A stretch of 52,506 nucleotides of DNA from Nitrososphaerales archaeon (GTDB lineage Archaea; Thermoproteota; Nitrososphaeria; Nitrososphaerales; CADDZS01): the NCBI GenBank assembly GCA_030041295.1, contig JASHOD010000145.1:1-52506 (forward strand). Direction: 5' to 3'. Below the pieces are notes generated by a model, which was given only the letters and a program-made list of their open reading frames with translations, made no database searches and was not told the origin of the DNA. A program made the position numbers and the translations under genes. Positions 8,260-16,998 of this stretch are shown here, one piece after another. Position 1 is the stretch's first letter, and every line of letters begins with the position of its first letter.

Positions 8260-8521
8260 CAGTGGTTAGAAGATTCTCAACGATGAGAATTGCGACTATG
8301 CTTCATTGTATACTTTTTAACACCGATGGTGATGTACAAGCGATGGCCCCCTTGTGGACGGTCCATTCAGATTTGAACCGAGATCAGCCGCAATCCGCAG
8401 GAATTTATGAAGAACTACGAAATAAAGGCAAACAGCAAGGATTTCGAAAACATCCTGCCCTTGATAGATAAGAAAGAAGCGATTTTTTGGTTCAGCGATT
8501 CCGTGCCCACAGCAAGCGAGA

Positions 8522-9583
8522 CTACTTCATTGTCAAGCCCAAGCCAGGCTGTCTGGGAAGAACGAGCTTGCCTCGCTCAACTTGCACCCCTTTGAAAGGA
8601 TCATTAGCGATCAAGAGATTACCATCAAGATCAGCATAGTCAACAAGCGGAGAGAGATGGGCTGCGGCAGTGACGGATACAGAGCTTGAGACCATGCATC
8701 CGAGCATGGTTTTCATGCCCAGCGACTTTGCAATCAAAATCATCCTGTATGCTTCAAGAATCCCTCCGCTCTTATCCAGTTTAATGTTCACTCCATCGAA
8801 GATACCCTTGAGCTTTGATATATTACTGGCACGCTGGCATGATTCATCCGCAATGATCGGCATACGCACTCGCTCGCGAACCCAGCGCATTTCATCCAAC
8901 ATATCAGAAGGCATCGGTTGTTCCACAAACTCGACGCCTTGTGTTTCGAGCCACTTGATTTTTCTTACAGCCTCTTCTTTGTCCTCCCATCCCTCGTTTG
9001 CGTCCACTCTCAGTGGCTTGGGTGTTACGCTGCGGACGGCAGAGATCGTTTCTTCATCTTTATCCAATCCCACCTTAACTTTCAAGACTGGATAGTCCTT
9101 TGCCTCTCTCACTTTCACTCTTGTAATCTCCGGTGTGTCTATACCGATGGAAAACGTCGTTACTGGAGCGTCTTGCGGATCCAACCCAAAGTATGCGTAG
9201 AGAGGTATCTGCAACCTCTTGCCAACCCAGTCCATAAGCGAAATGTCTACGGCGGCTTTTGCTGCCCATTCATCATGAAATTGATGGAATATTTTTTCCA
9301 TAATTTTAGAGAAGTGCATAGGGTCACCTGCAAGCAAAATTTCACCCATCGACTCTGCTGCGACTCTTGCGCTCTCGGCGTCTTCATGATAACGAACTAT
9401 TGGCGCTCCCTCTCCGTAACCCGTGATGTTATCTTTGGAGTAAGCCACGTGAAGAGTCTCGCGGTACGCGCTGGATGACATCGTGGTCGTCCACGTATGT
9501 AGAAGATCTAGTCTGACTATCTTGGATGTAAACGAGGAAGGTGATCCATCGTCAACTTGAGTATCGCTTCCACTAGAATTCAA
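8522..9583 (-). CDS. Enolase-superfamily dipeptide epimerase (L-Ala-D/L-Glu epimerase-like)
   Basis: 353 aa, mandelate racemase/muconate lactonizing enzyme family. All expected active-site elements are in place: KxK (K168, K170), metal ligands D194 (RVDANEGW), E221 (VEQPMP) and D246 (ADES), and the opposite-face Lys K268 (NIKLDKSGG). The Lys-Lys arrangement and the C-terminal DLDG motif fit the dipeptide epimerase subgroup, which epimerises the alpha carbon of dipeptides such as those from peptidoglycan. Archaea lack murein, so a scavenging role is an inference. Two short hypothetical frames on the opposite strand at its 3' end are not supported. Confidence 0.85.
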   Translation of the reverse strand: MNSSGSDTQVDDGSPSSFTSKIVRLDLLHTWTTTMSSSAYRETLHVAYSKDNITGYGEGAPIVRYHEDAESARVAAESMGEILLAGDPMHFSKIMEKIFHQFHDEWAAKAAVDISLMDWVGKRLQIPLYAYFGLDPQDAPVTTFSIGIDTPEITRVKVREAKDYPVLKVKVGLDKDEETISAVRSVTPKPLRVDANEGWEDKEEAVRKIKWLETQGVEFVEQPMPSDMLDEMRWVRERVRMPIIADESCQRASNISKLKGIFDGVNIKLDKSGGILEAYRMILIAKSLGMKTMLGCMVSSSVSVTAAAHLSPLVDYADLDGNLLIANDPFKGVQVERGKLVLPRQPGLGLTMK

Positions 9584-9920
9584 ATAGCCTTAGAACCGAA
9601 AATAGGTCAAGGCCGCCCGACATATATTCGTACATTTGAGTTGTCAGTGAACCAATAGAAGTTTAGCATGCTGTGGAATTGTCCTGCCAATTAAAAAACT
9701 GCGAAGAGAATGTAACCTCTCTTTAGTAAATTGGATTATCCGTATTTGGAACAGTATTTGTTGAACCGGATTCTGTTTGGTCTCTCGCTCGATTTCTGCG
9801 CCATCCTTCATGCACCACGTCAAACATAATGACTTTGGAGGGAAAGCTTATGGGTAGATTAATAGCATATATTGTAGCGGCAAGGGTTAGCGGTATAATC
9901 AATGGAGCGGGCTTGAGGAA
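9584..9920. other. Intergenic stretch
   Basis: No convincing gene. A minus-strand frame ending at 9723 could encode a peptide of about 59 aa with one hydrophobic segment (IIPLTLAATIYAINLP) from a TTG near 9899, divergent from the next gene. It has no recognisable family and I give it low weight. A/T-rich stretches near 9855-9890 may be the promoter of the downstream membrane protein. Confidence 0.3.
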
Positions 9921-10364
9921 TTGGTCGACGAAATTACAATAGTGATTGGAACCGTTTTCGGCGGACTTGTATTGATGGTTGTGGCCGCGTTTTACTTGGT
10001 TACTCACAGGAACAAAAGCATTCCAGGTTCTTCGTCATCGTATGAGACTAAGGATTACTATACCCAGTACGGCCCTCGGAGGTCTCAAGAACCAAGATAC
10101 TCGTCTTCTTACGACAATTCTAACCGAAGACCGTTCCGTACGGACGCTGAAATTGAGGCAAACGCCCGCAGAGTTAGATCTAATGCGAGAGCTATAATGA
10201 TAGTAATTATGGTCGTAGCGCTCGCGGCCGTGATAATCGCCGGAATCTTCGAACCCGCCGATCTCATTTTGCTCGTATTTCTTATACCAATCGCAATTTC
10301 TTTCCTCTGGTCTAGGAGGAATAGGAACAAGTTTGATGACCAAGACAACAACGACAGAAGATAG
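9921..10364 (+). CDS. Small predicted membrane protein, unknown function
   Basis: 147 aa from TTG 9921. An N-terminal hydrophobic segment (about 5-27, IVIGTVFGGLVLMVVAAFYL) is followed by a polar, Ser/Tyr/Arg-rich linker (about 30-85). Two closely spaced hydrophobic segments (about 92-115 and 116-133, VVALAAVIIAGIFEP and LILLVFLIPIAISFLW) and a basic, Asn/Asp-rich tail (RRNRNKFDDQDNNDRR) complete it. No family is recognised. The membrane topology is a plain reading of hydrophobicity. It has its own spacing from neighbours and is probably monocistronic. Confidence 0.6.
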   Translation: MVDEITIVIGTVFGGLVLMVVAAFYLVTHRNKSIPGSSSSYETKDYYTQYGPRRSQEPRYSSSYDNSNRRPFRTDAEIEANARRVRSNARAIMIVIMVVALAAVIIAGIFEPADLILLVFLIPIAISFLWSRRNRNKFDDQDNNDRR

Positions 10365-10442
10365 TTCTTGCGCGTTATTTTCAGAGCAACAAAAATCTGT
10401 GCTGCCTAGAGGGTTTTTGCTAAAAGTAATATCATCCCTGCC

Positions 10443-10886
10443 ATGCCCCGTGATACCACTAAAAGAGGAACTACAACATCGTTTGTCCTAGTTTGCGAAA
10501 CTGAATCGGGCATTGAACTTTCTAGCGAATTAGAACAAGAAGCTTGGGATGCTAACGAAACTCTTGTGAAGCTTTTATTGAAGCAAAGCGGCAGGTTAGA
10601 AGATCTTCTCTTCTCTTGGAAGAAACTCGGGATGTCTCATTTGGCTGGTTCCAAGGAAACATACGCTTGGAGAGGGGTGATAGACTCGATAAAGTCTGCA
10701 AATTTGGAGGATCTAAGCGCTAACAAAATGGGGGGAGCAAAATGGTCTCCTTTGGTTAAAAGTAAACCGATCATGTTGCGGGTGGCCGGGGAGATTACTA
10801 ATTCGTTACTCCATTCTTATAATAACAGGCATAGGATCGCATTCGTTCAGTGCGACTCGACGCGACCGTTCTCGGTTCCTACATAG
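10443..10886 (+). CDS. Hypothetical protein
   Basis: 147 aa, soluble and mixed alpha/beta in appearance, no family recognised. ATG 10443 follows an A/T-rich stretch (CTAAAAGTAATAT) that could be a promoter. The last 40 bases overlap the 3' end of the convergent rpiA; since rpiA is certain, either the overlap is real or this frame runs beyond its ancestral end. Codon use over the main body looks like that of neighbours (no long reverse-strand alternative), so I accept it as coding with moderate confidence. Confidence 0.55.
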   Translation: MPRDTTKRGTTTSFVLVCETESGIELSSELEQEAWDANETLVKLLLKQSGRLEDLLFSWKKLGMSHLAGSKETYAWRGVIDSIKSANLEDLSANKMGGAKWSPLVKSKPIMLRVAGEITNSLLHSYNNRHRIAFVQCDSTRPFSVPT

Positions 10887-11560
10887 AACTTGTCAACATG
10901 ACAATTGAAGACGCCCATCTCCACCACCCCCGGGACAGATTTGATCGACCGTTCCAATTCGATTGGGTCGTCAATCGGTCTTTTGAATTGGCAATCTAAA
11001 ATTAGATTTCCTGATTCTGTGTAGTAGGGATAACCCTTGTCGAGTTTTCTCAAAATGGTTTCCGCGTTGTGCTCCCTTCGAATGATTTCGTCGGCCGAAT
11101 CTATCGCGAACTGAATTACTTCAACAGGGACTGATCTCGTCAGTTTTTGAACAATTTTTGAAGAGTCGATCAGTATGTAGGAATGTTTTGACGACGAAAG
11201 AATTACCTTTTCTTTCAGCAGAGCGCCGCCACCGCCTTTAATCATCGAGCGCGAAGCAATGGAAACCTGATCTGCCCCGTCCACTGTTGCATCTAAACTA
11301 GTTGGGCAATGAGCCGTGTCGGTTGTTAGAGGAAGGGCGTTTTCCCTAGCAAGGAGAAATGCTTGCAAGGATGATGGGACAATAGAGAGTTCTCTTACCT
11401 CGCCTGACCTAATCTCTTCTCCGAGAGCTCGAGCAAATTTTGCGACCGCAGAGCCGCTTCCTAGGCCGAGCACCATCCCGCTCTTGATATGTTTACGTGC
11501 CACCTCGCGTCCTACGAGTTCCATCGTTTCTTCTTTTTTTCCGCTCGCTAAGGTCGTCAA
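10847..11560 (-). CDS. rpiA: Ribose-5-phosphate isomerase A
   Basis: 237 aa, interconverts ribose-5-phosphate and ribulose-5-phosphate. Family motifs in order: phosphate-binding GLGSGSAV (about 32-39), the DATVDGADQV Asp motif (about 90-99) and KGGGGALLKEK (about 108-118) with the catalytic Glu about 117. Length is normal. The TTG start at 11560 overlaps the stop of the upstream coiled-coil gene by 4 bases (TTGA), so the two are translationally coupled. An internal ATG at codon 13 (MELVGREVARK) is an alternative start. In archaea lacking the oxidative pentose pathway it supplies ribose for nucleotides. Confidence 0.95.
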   Translation of the reverse strand: MTTLASGKKEETMELVGREVARKHIKSGMVLGLGSGSAVAKFARALGEEIRSGEVRELSIVPSSLQAFLLARENALPLTTDTAHCPTSLDATVDGADQVSIASRSMIKGGGGALLKEKVILSSSKHSYILIDSSKIVQKLTRSVPVEVIQFAIDSADEIIRREHNAETILRKLDKGYPYYTESGNLILDCQFKRPIDDPIELERSIKSVPGVVEMGVFNCHVDKFYVGTENGRVESH

Positions 11561-12483
11561 GCTTCTACATCTAACTTCTCCAATTTGTCCAGCGCCTCAA
11601 GCAATTCCTTTTGCAACTCTTCTACTTGTCTGTCAGACGAAGTAGGATTTCTCTTTCTCGTGCGTTCGGTAGTGGAAATATTACTATCAGTAGACACCGG
11701 TTCGGTAATCGTCATCTCCGCTTGAGGGCCAGGCGTCGTCGATAATTCTGCTGCAGGTGTGCTAATAACAACCGGAGTTTTTTCTTCAACGCCTCTAGAT
11801 CCTGATGTTGACGATGGTACGAGCAGGTCGGAGATATCAGGAACTTGAGGCTTCTTCTCAATTTTTTCCGCGGCCTCGGAGGGTCTAGGGCTCTTTGGTC
11901 TTGTAGAATTCCGTTCTAGAATCTCTAGAATCAGGGGCTGCGCCTGAAGCTGGGTGCGTTCGATCCTTTTTTCGATAGCCTCTATTTTCTCTCCAATTAA
12001 CCGCAACAACTGATCTCTCAGGGTCTCAAGATCACCCACTTCGACGAAAACATCTAATCCTCTGATCTTTTTGTCTAACCCCTTCAGTTCCTCCCGATAT
12101 CTCGCACCCAAAGTTTCCCTTTCTTCCTTCGTAATCTCGCCCGAGGCTTCGGCCTGGTATAGGCGCGTCAGGGCGGCGGCGACTAGTTCTTTTTCAACGA
12201 GTAGAGTCCGGAGTTCCTTCTTTCCTTTCTCTAGCTGGTCCTTCGGAATCATCCTCTTTGGCGGACTGGCCTTTGCTCGTTCCTTGAGGGCAACTATCTT
12301 AGAGTCGTCGGCCTCTGAGGGCACCTGCACCTGTTCCTGTGGTGATTCGTTCGTGACGAATGATTTGGACGATGTAGAGTTGTTGTTCTTGTTGCCTCTT
12401 CCGAAAAAAAGAGTCGCTGATGAAAAGATAGTTATTAAGATGGCATATACGATGACGACTACGAAAATTTCGCTTACAACCAA
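11557..12483 (-). CDS. Membrane-anchored coiled-coil protein, unknown function
   Basis: 308 aa. One N-terminal transmembrane helix (about 4-26, IFVVVIVYAILITIFSSATLF) is followed by a long charged region with coiled-coil character (about 60-200; KGKKELRTLLVEKELVAAAL, EKIEAIEKRIERTQLQAQ). A Ser/Thr/Pro-rich linker comes next, then a short C-terminal coil (RQVEELQKELLEALDKLEKL). No enzymatic motif. It is coupled to rpiA by a 4-base overlap and follows the L37e gene by 21 bases on the same strand, so Lsm-L37e-coiled coil-rpiA may be one transcript. Confidence 0.75.
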   Translation of the reverse strand: MVVSEIFVVVIVYAILITIFSSATLFFGRGNKNNNSTSSKSFVTNESPQEQVQVPSEADDSKIVALKERAKASPPKRMIPKDQLEKGKKELRTLLVEKELVAAALTRLYQAEASGEITKEERETLGARYREELKGLDKKIRGLDVFVEVGDLETLRDQLLRLIGEKIEAIEKRIERTQLQAQPLILEILERNSTRPKSPRPSEAAEKIEKKPQVPDISDLLVPSSTSGSRGVEEKTPVVISTPAAELSTTPGPQAEMTITEPVSTDSNISTTERTRKRNPTSSDRQVEELQKELLEALDKLEKLDVEA

Positions 12484-12504
12484 TCAACGATTCCCTCGGC
12501 TATT

Positions 12505-12678
12505 TCAGCCGCGGTAGTACGTCATCCAAGAGTATTTGCGTATTTTTGGCGTGGCTCCAAAGCCGCAACTGGAGCAAACTTTTCTTCTCACATGAAACGC
12601 ATGATGCCCACATCTTCTACATCTTATATGGGTCCTTCTCCGACCCATCTTTCCCATCGACGAAGTTCCTCTGACCAT
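12505..12678 (-). CDS. rpl37e: 50S ribosomal protein L37e
   Basis: A 57-aa zinc-finger ribosomal protein on the minus strand. It starts [20 protein letters not shown] and holds the zinc motif CRRCG...CSSCG, then the basic tail ending SWMTYYRG, as in archaeal and eukaryotic L37e. It lies 24 bases downstream of the Lsm gene, an arrangement conserved in many archaea. It is too short to stand out in simple frame scans but is unmistakable by sequence. Confidence 0.95.
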   Translation of the reverse strand: MVRGTSSMGKMGRRRTHIRCRRCGHHAFHVRRKVCSSCGFGATPKIRKYSWMTYYRG

Positions 12679-12702
12679 GTCCTAATTTCAACTCTTACTT
12701 TC

Positions 12703-12939
12703 TTAGCCACTGTTCCTCGGGGGCGAGATGATGACTACATTATCCCCTCTTACCACAATAGTGCCCAATGGATTTGTCTTTCCTTCTTCCAAGATCTCTT
12801 CGGATTGCTCCACGAGCAGGTTCATATGTTGATCAAACCCCTGAAGGCTACCTCTGATCGTCTTGCCACCTTTCAACTTGATAAGAACGATCTTTCCAAC
12901 ACTCTCATCCAAAACCTTCACTGCCATATCTTGCGACAA
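12703..12939 (-). CDS. Archaeal Sm-like (Lsm) protein
   Basis: 78 aa, the normal size of a single Sm fold. The Sm1 region is visible in VGKIVLIKLKGGKTIRGSLQGFDQHMNLLV and the Sm2 region in LGTIVVRGDNVVIISP. Archaeal Lsm proteins form heptameric or hexameric rings that bind U-rich RNA. It is the first gene of a probable Lsm-L37e operon. Confidence 0.93.
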   Translation of the reverse strand: MSQDMAVKVLDESVGKIVLIKLKGGKTIRGSLQGFDQHMNLLVEQSEEILEEGKTNPLGTIVVRGDNVVIISPPRNSG

Positions 12940-13117
12940 GGGTAAGCAACAACTCTCTCTGTTTTTTTAAATTGATGAAAATCTGCAGCGTATTGGAAAA
13001 GTGTTCGCAAAATCACCTTATCGTGAACTCTTATAAGCATTCTCGGTTCCCTCAACCGATGTTCTTATCGTATCGTCTTATGCAGCAATTCACAAGGAAA
13101 GCCGGTGCTGAGATTAC

Positions 13118-13624
13118 TTGCGGGTTTACAATCTTTCAAAGAAAGCAGCAGAGGACTTTCTCAAAATGGCTTGGTCGCTCAAGCCCGACGACACTGATGG
13201 TTCTCCTTCTCCACCTAAAGTAAAAGATCTAAAGATCGCAGAACTCGACGATCCTTCACTTGCAATAATCTTCGAAAAAAGTTTGAAACTGTACTTTGGA
13301 AGAAGAAATGAGACCATCCATTTTCCATTGATTCCAGACGAGCAAGTAACGCCCTATCTTCCTACTGCGACGGTCGATATAGGCGCCGTAAAATTCGTGG
13401 TCAATGGTGCAAATATCATGCGCCCTGGAATAGTATCTTTTTCAGGGCAGTTTAGGAAGGGGTCTCTCTTGGTCGTCAGAGAAGCTTCGCATTCGAAGAC
13501 AATAGCTATTGGTCGGGCCAACGAGGATTTTGAAACGCTTAGCTCTATGCAAAAAGGACAAGCTCTCGAAAATCTACATTATGTGGGCGACAAGCTATGG
13601 GAAGCCCAAAAGGGTCTTCTTTGA
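13118..13624 (+). CDS. PUA-domain RNA-binding protein
   Basis: 168 aa with a C-terminal PUA fold (about 80-155): a domain beginning TATVDIGAVKFVVNGANIMRPGIV, then the strand LLVVREASHSKTIAIGRA. The C-terminal helix GQALENLHYVGDKLWEA is typical of a family of small archaeal PUA proteins related to MCTS1/Tma20 or the PUA domain of archaeosine transglycosylase. The start is TTG 13118, the only start codon after the upstream in-frame TGA. The role in RNA modification or translation is unknown. Confidence 0.8.
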   Translation: MRVYNLSKKAAEDFLKMAWSLKPDDTDGSPSPPKVKDLKIAELDDPSLAIIFEKSLKLYFGRRNETIHFPLIPDEQVTPYLPTATVDIGAVKFVVNGANIMRPGIVSFSGQFRKGSLLVVREASHSKTIAIGRANEDFETLSSMQKGQALENLHYVGDKLWEAQKGLL

Positions 13625-13710
13625 TCTCTCTCTTTTCTTAAGCTAATGCGATAAAAGTGTTTTAAGGATGAATAGGATATACTAGAGACAACGAGGAACC
13701 AGAAATTATA

Positions 13711-14073
13711 TTGACAATTGGAGGGTCTTCTGGCGGCGGGGCCCAGAGCACCCAGACATTTTCCAGTCCGCCCAATTCCATCTTGCTTAAAGCTCTCCCG
13801 CTAAAGTCTTCCAGCGACTTAGAACGCATCAAAGCCGATGTGAAAGACAACACAATTGTAATACTGAAGATTACTCCCTTGGCGCAACGAAACCTCGAGG
13901 AACTAAAAACGACAATTGAGAAACTGACAGAGTTTAGCACATCGTTCGGCGGGGACATCGCTAGACTGGGCGAAGAAAGGATTGTGATCACTCCTCCTGG
14001 GGTGAGAATCTGGCGAGGTGAAAGTAGCACCAGTTCGGATTCGGACAGAATCAACAACAACAACGACAGATAG
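13711..14073 (+). CDS. sepF: SepF-like cell division protein
   Basis: 120 aa. The core (about 28-107) has the SepF fold signature: a leading strand (SILLKALPLKSSSD), DNTIVILKITPLAQRN, then helix and strand FGGDIARLGEERIVITPPGVRIW. SepF anchors FtsZ to the membrane and is found in FtsZ-bearing archaea. The N-terminus (MTIGGSSGGGAQSTQTFSSP) is Gly/Ser-rich and lacks the amphipathic membrane helix expected of SepF. No upstream in-frame start exists before a TGA at 13669, so the absence is probably real. The tail is Ser/Asn-rich. Convergent with FttA. Confidence 0.8.
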   Translation: MTIGGSSGGGAQSTQTFSSPPNSILLKALPLKSSSDLERIKADVKDNTIVILKITPLAQRNLEELKTTIEKLTEFSTSFGGDIARLGEERIVITPPGVRIWRGESSTSSDSDRINNNNDR

Positions 14074-14110
14074 AAATTATAATTTCTCCTAGCCATCTAG
14101 GACATAATAT

Positions 14111-16024
14111 CTATCTAATTCTGATAGCTTCCTCAACGCTAGGATGGGAAACGGGAAGTCTGAATCTTCTAGAAAGATCCTGTGAAAGGAGCTCAGTCTT
14201 TCTCTTTTCTCCATGATTCACAAAGATTTGTTGAAGTTTAGGTCTCAACTTCTGGATGTATCGTACTATTTGGTTGTAATCGCTGTGACCGGAAAAACCC
14301 TCGATCCTGGCGACCTGACATCGCACATCGACTATCTTGATTTTTCCGCCCTCGCCAAGTAAGCTCACTTGCTTGGAGCCATCTAATACTCGACGACCCA
14401 TCGTCCCCTGCACTTGGTAAGAAACAAAGAGCAGTCTCGTACTTTCCAAGCTGGCAAGCGACGAGAAATACTCCAATACGGGCCCTCCCTCGAGCATGCC
14501 GGACGTTGCCATGATAATGCTCGGTCCTTCTCTTAACGCCTCTTCTCTGTTACTGGGATGATCGACGACTGTGAAATAGTCAGAGGAGAACGGATTTTGA
14601 TCCTCCTCCAAAATCTTGTACTTTAGGTCGCGAGACAAATACTCGGGATACGCGATGTGGATCGCCGTCGCCTCTGAGATCATTCCCTCGATAAAGACCG
14701 GCGCTTCGACCAGTTTCTTTTGCTTCATGTTTTCGTTGATGACGAGGATTATTTCCTGGGCTCGTCCAACCGCGGGGATTGGGATCAGTACCTTTCCGCC
14801 CTGCCTCAGTGTTTCGTTTACCATGCCGACGAACCTGTTTTCGACGTCGTCTCTAGGAGGCGAAACGTCCTCGCGAGTCCCGTAGGTCGATTCCGTGATG
14901 AGCGTCTCCACCCTCGGATAGTTCCAGAATGCGGGCTCGAGCAACCTCGTTTTTCCATATTTGTAATCTCCCGTGTAGACAATGTTGTGTGCACCTTCGC
15001 CGATATGAAGATGAACGGTAGCTGAACCCAGAATATGACCTGCGTTGTTGAAAACGAGCTTGACGTCCGGAGCCACGTCCGTAACTAGCCCAAAGGGAAC
15101 TAGTATCGCGTGCTTGATGACTTCCTTTATGTCGCGCTGGTCAAAAACAAGCCTTCCGCCCTCTGCCTGCCCTAGTTTTACCATATCCTGCTGAAGGAGC
15201 GTCATTAGAGGGAGTGTTGGTTCCGTGCAGTAAACCGGGCCATCATATCCGTACTTGTAAAGTGCGGGCAAGAAGCCCGTATGATCAAGATGCGCATGGC
15301 TAATTATTACGGCGTCGAGCTCGTCCAATTCTATATCCGCCCAGTCAAGGCGCGGATATGCGTCCCAGGTCGATCTTGCTCCGGGATGAATTCCGCAGTC
15401 GAGCAACAACTTGCTCTCTGAAGTCGAGACAATGATTGATGACCGCCCTACTTCCTCGAAGGCTCCGAGCGTCATCAAGCTCACCTCGGACTCCTCTGAT
15501 AATCTTGGTCGAAAGATGTTCTCTCCGACTTCCTTTAGGAATCTGGATCTCTCCGCCGCGGATTGTGTAAGTGTCAGGTTGATGGTCTGAATCGTCGCAC
15601 ATGGAATGTGAGGGTGTTTTCTGATCCGAATCTTCCAACCTGTTTTATCCGTGAGTTCGATGGGGTTGAACCCCTTCTCGGGAGTAAGCTGAAGCGGCTT
15701 TATCGCCTCAAGTATCGCTTCTCCGAGTGCTGCGTCAAAGAATATGCTTTGCACTCCTGCGTCCGGAGGCACAGCGGCCATAATTAGGTCCTGAGCTTCT
15801 TGCTCTTCCTTTCGGATAGACTTGTCAGTACGAACTACCACACGGCGCTTGACCATGTTCACTAGGTCGGACACTATGTAGCTGTTCTGCTGGAGGAACT
15901 TTGGGTTCTTCGAGTATAGGGCGATGCGGGGCCCTTCATACTCTACCCTAGTTATCTCAGCTTCCGCTGGAATGTGGTTTAGAATTACAGCTGTTACTGT
16001 TTGTGCGCTCTGCCGTTCTGTCAA
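14111..16024 (-). CDS. fttA: FttA/aCPSF1: KH-MBL-beta-CASP ribonuclease, transcription termination factor
   Basis: 637 aa, full length. N-terminal KH-type domains (about 1-150) precede a metallo-beta-lactamase core with HAHLDH (243-248). Further motifs are GHILGSATVHL and TGDYKYGKTRLL. The beta-CASP part includes ESTYGTR, IMATSGMLEGGP and the late His motifs GFSGHSDY and VNHGEK. This is the archaeal CPSF73 homologue that cleaves nascent RNA at U-rich sites and terminates transcription. The gene follows the catalytic proteasome beta gene by two bases, so the two are surely cotranscribed. Confidence 0.96.
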   Translation of the reverse strand: MTERQSAQTVTAVILNHIPAEAEITRVEYEGPRIALYSKNPKFLQQNSYIVSDLVNMVKRRVVVRTDKSIRKEEQEAQDLIMAAVPPDAGVQSIFFDAALGEAILEAIKPLQLTPEKGFNPIELTDKTGWKIRIRKHPHIPCATIQTINLTLTQSAAERSRFLKEVGENIFRPRLSEESEVSLMTLGAFEEVGRSSIIVSTSESKLLLDCGIHPGARSTWDAYPRLDWADIELDELDAVIISHAHLDHTGFLPALYKYGYDGPVYCTEPTLPLMTLLQQDMVKLGQAEGGRLVFDQRDIKEVIKHAILVPFGLVTDVAPDVKLVFNNAGHILGSATVHLHIGEGAHNIVYTGDYKYGKTRLLEPAFWNYPRVETLITESTYGTREDVSPPRDDVENRFVGMVNETLRQGGKVLIPIPAVGRAQEIILVINENMKQKKLVEAPVFIEGMISEATAIHIAYPEYLSRDLKYKILEEDQNPFSSDYFTVVDHPSNREEALREGPSIIMATSGMLEGGPVLEYFSSLASLESTRLLFVSYQVQGTMGRRVLDGSKQVSLLGEGGKIKIVDVRCQVARIEGFSGHSDYNQIVRYIQKLRPKLQQIFVNHGEKRKTELLSQDLSRRFRLPVSHPSVEEAIRIR

Positions 16025-16026
16025 AC

Positions 16027-16755
16027 TTAACTTCTACTGCTACTGGGAATCGTCACAAGATACTGATTCTTCTCTTCTCTGGTTAACTCCCGATAACCAG
16101 CGTCCGCCGTCACGACTGCGACATCGAAACCGTCTCCGGTGCCGGCGTTCCTCTTTATTGCCGCACTCACCGCCTTGATCGCTATCGGGACCACGTCCTT
16201 TACCGCCATGTCCTTCCGGTATTCATCTTCCAAGATTCCGTAAGCGACAGGTGAACCACTTCCCGTTGAAACAAAGGTCTCCTTCGTATTGGCGCCAAAA
16301 AAGTCCACGCTGTAAATAACTGGCCCTTCCTCCGGATCAACGCCGCCGATCAAAAAGTCTGCGATCATCGGATAAGCTCTGTTCGCGTAGAAAATATTCG
16401 CGGAGATTCTCGCGAGCGACTTGATCGGGATGGGCGCCTCATTTTCGAGGCGATAGAGGTTAGCGTAATACTTCAAAGTGTCAATGAGGTTCTGAGCGTC
16501 CGCAACAGTCCCGGCGATAGTAACACCGACATGCCTGTCGATAGGATACATCTTCTTGCCTCGACGATGTGCGATGAAGAGATATCCTGCAGTCACCCTC
16601 GTATCGGTACACAGGACGACACCGTCTTTGCAAATCATTGCGCAAGTTGTCGTACCATGATACTTCATCGCATCTACTTTCGCTCTAATTTCTTGGGCTC
16701 TTTCAGCAGGGCTGCTATTCGCTAAATCGTCTAGTCCCTTGTTCAGATGTGGCAA
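16027..16755 (-). CDS. psmB: Proteasome beta subunit, catalytic
   Basis: 242 aa. A propeptide of about 34 residues ends in Gly before Thr35 (HG-TTTCAMI), which becomes Thr1 after self-cleavage. The other catalytic residues fit: D51 at mature position 17 and K67 at position 33 (RRGKK). GSGSPVAYG and the SAAIKRNAGTGDGFD block are family signatures. It forms the proteolytic ring of the 20S core with the alpha subunit. The second beta gene at 23541 lacks Thr1, so this one carries the activity. Confidence 0.95.
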   Translation of the reverse strand: MPHLNKGLDDLANSSPAERAQEIRAKVDAMKYHGTTTCAMICKDGVVLCTDTRVTAGYLFIAHRRGKKMYPIDRHVGVTIAGTVADAQNLIDTLKYYANLYRLENEAPIPIKSLARISANIFYANRAYPMIADFLIGGVDPEEGPVIYSVDFFGANTKETFVSTGSGSPVAYGILEDEYRKDMAVKDVVPIAIKAVSAAIKRNAGTGDGFDVAVVTADAGYRELTREEKNQYLVTIPSSSRS

Positions 16756-16935
16756 ACAATTATCACTCTATGAATGACCGGAATCCTTGCCGAAGAAAGC
16801 CGTTTACGTCTTGTTTTGTTCCTGACTTCCCTGCTCTCCTTTTCCTAATACGTTAGACGTAGAAGAAGGAAAGCAGCAGATTGCAGTATTTCAGTCCGCG
16901 AGAATACCGGCTAAGCTTCTGTTTATGCAAAGTCC

Positions 16936-16944
16936 TTTAAATAA
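16936..16944 (+). promoter_or_regulatory. TATA-like box before egsA
   Basis: TTTAAATAA about 55-60 bases before the start, implying a short leader of about 30 bases for the glycerol-1-phosphate dehydrogenase transcript. Confidence 0.4.
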
Positions 16945-16998
16945 CTTTCCGAATAATTGAGGTTCTAATGGTTCGGGAGAGCGTGATTCCTTAGAAGC

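Noticed and set aside
8407..8595. A 62-aa frame (MKNYEIKANSKDFENILPLI...)
   Set aside because: The first 37 codons look protein-like, but it then runs antisense into the dipeptide epimerase gene. No family or promoter supports it.
9723..9899. Possible small membrane protein on the minus strand
   Set aside because: One hydrophobic segment only, no family, and it competes for space with the start of the plus-strand membrane protein; kept only as a note.
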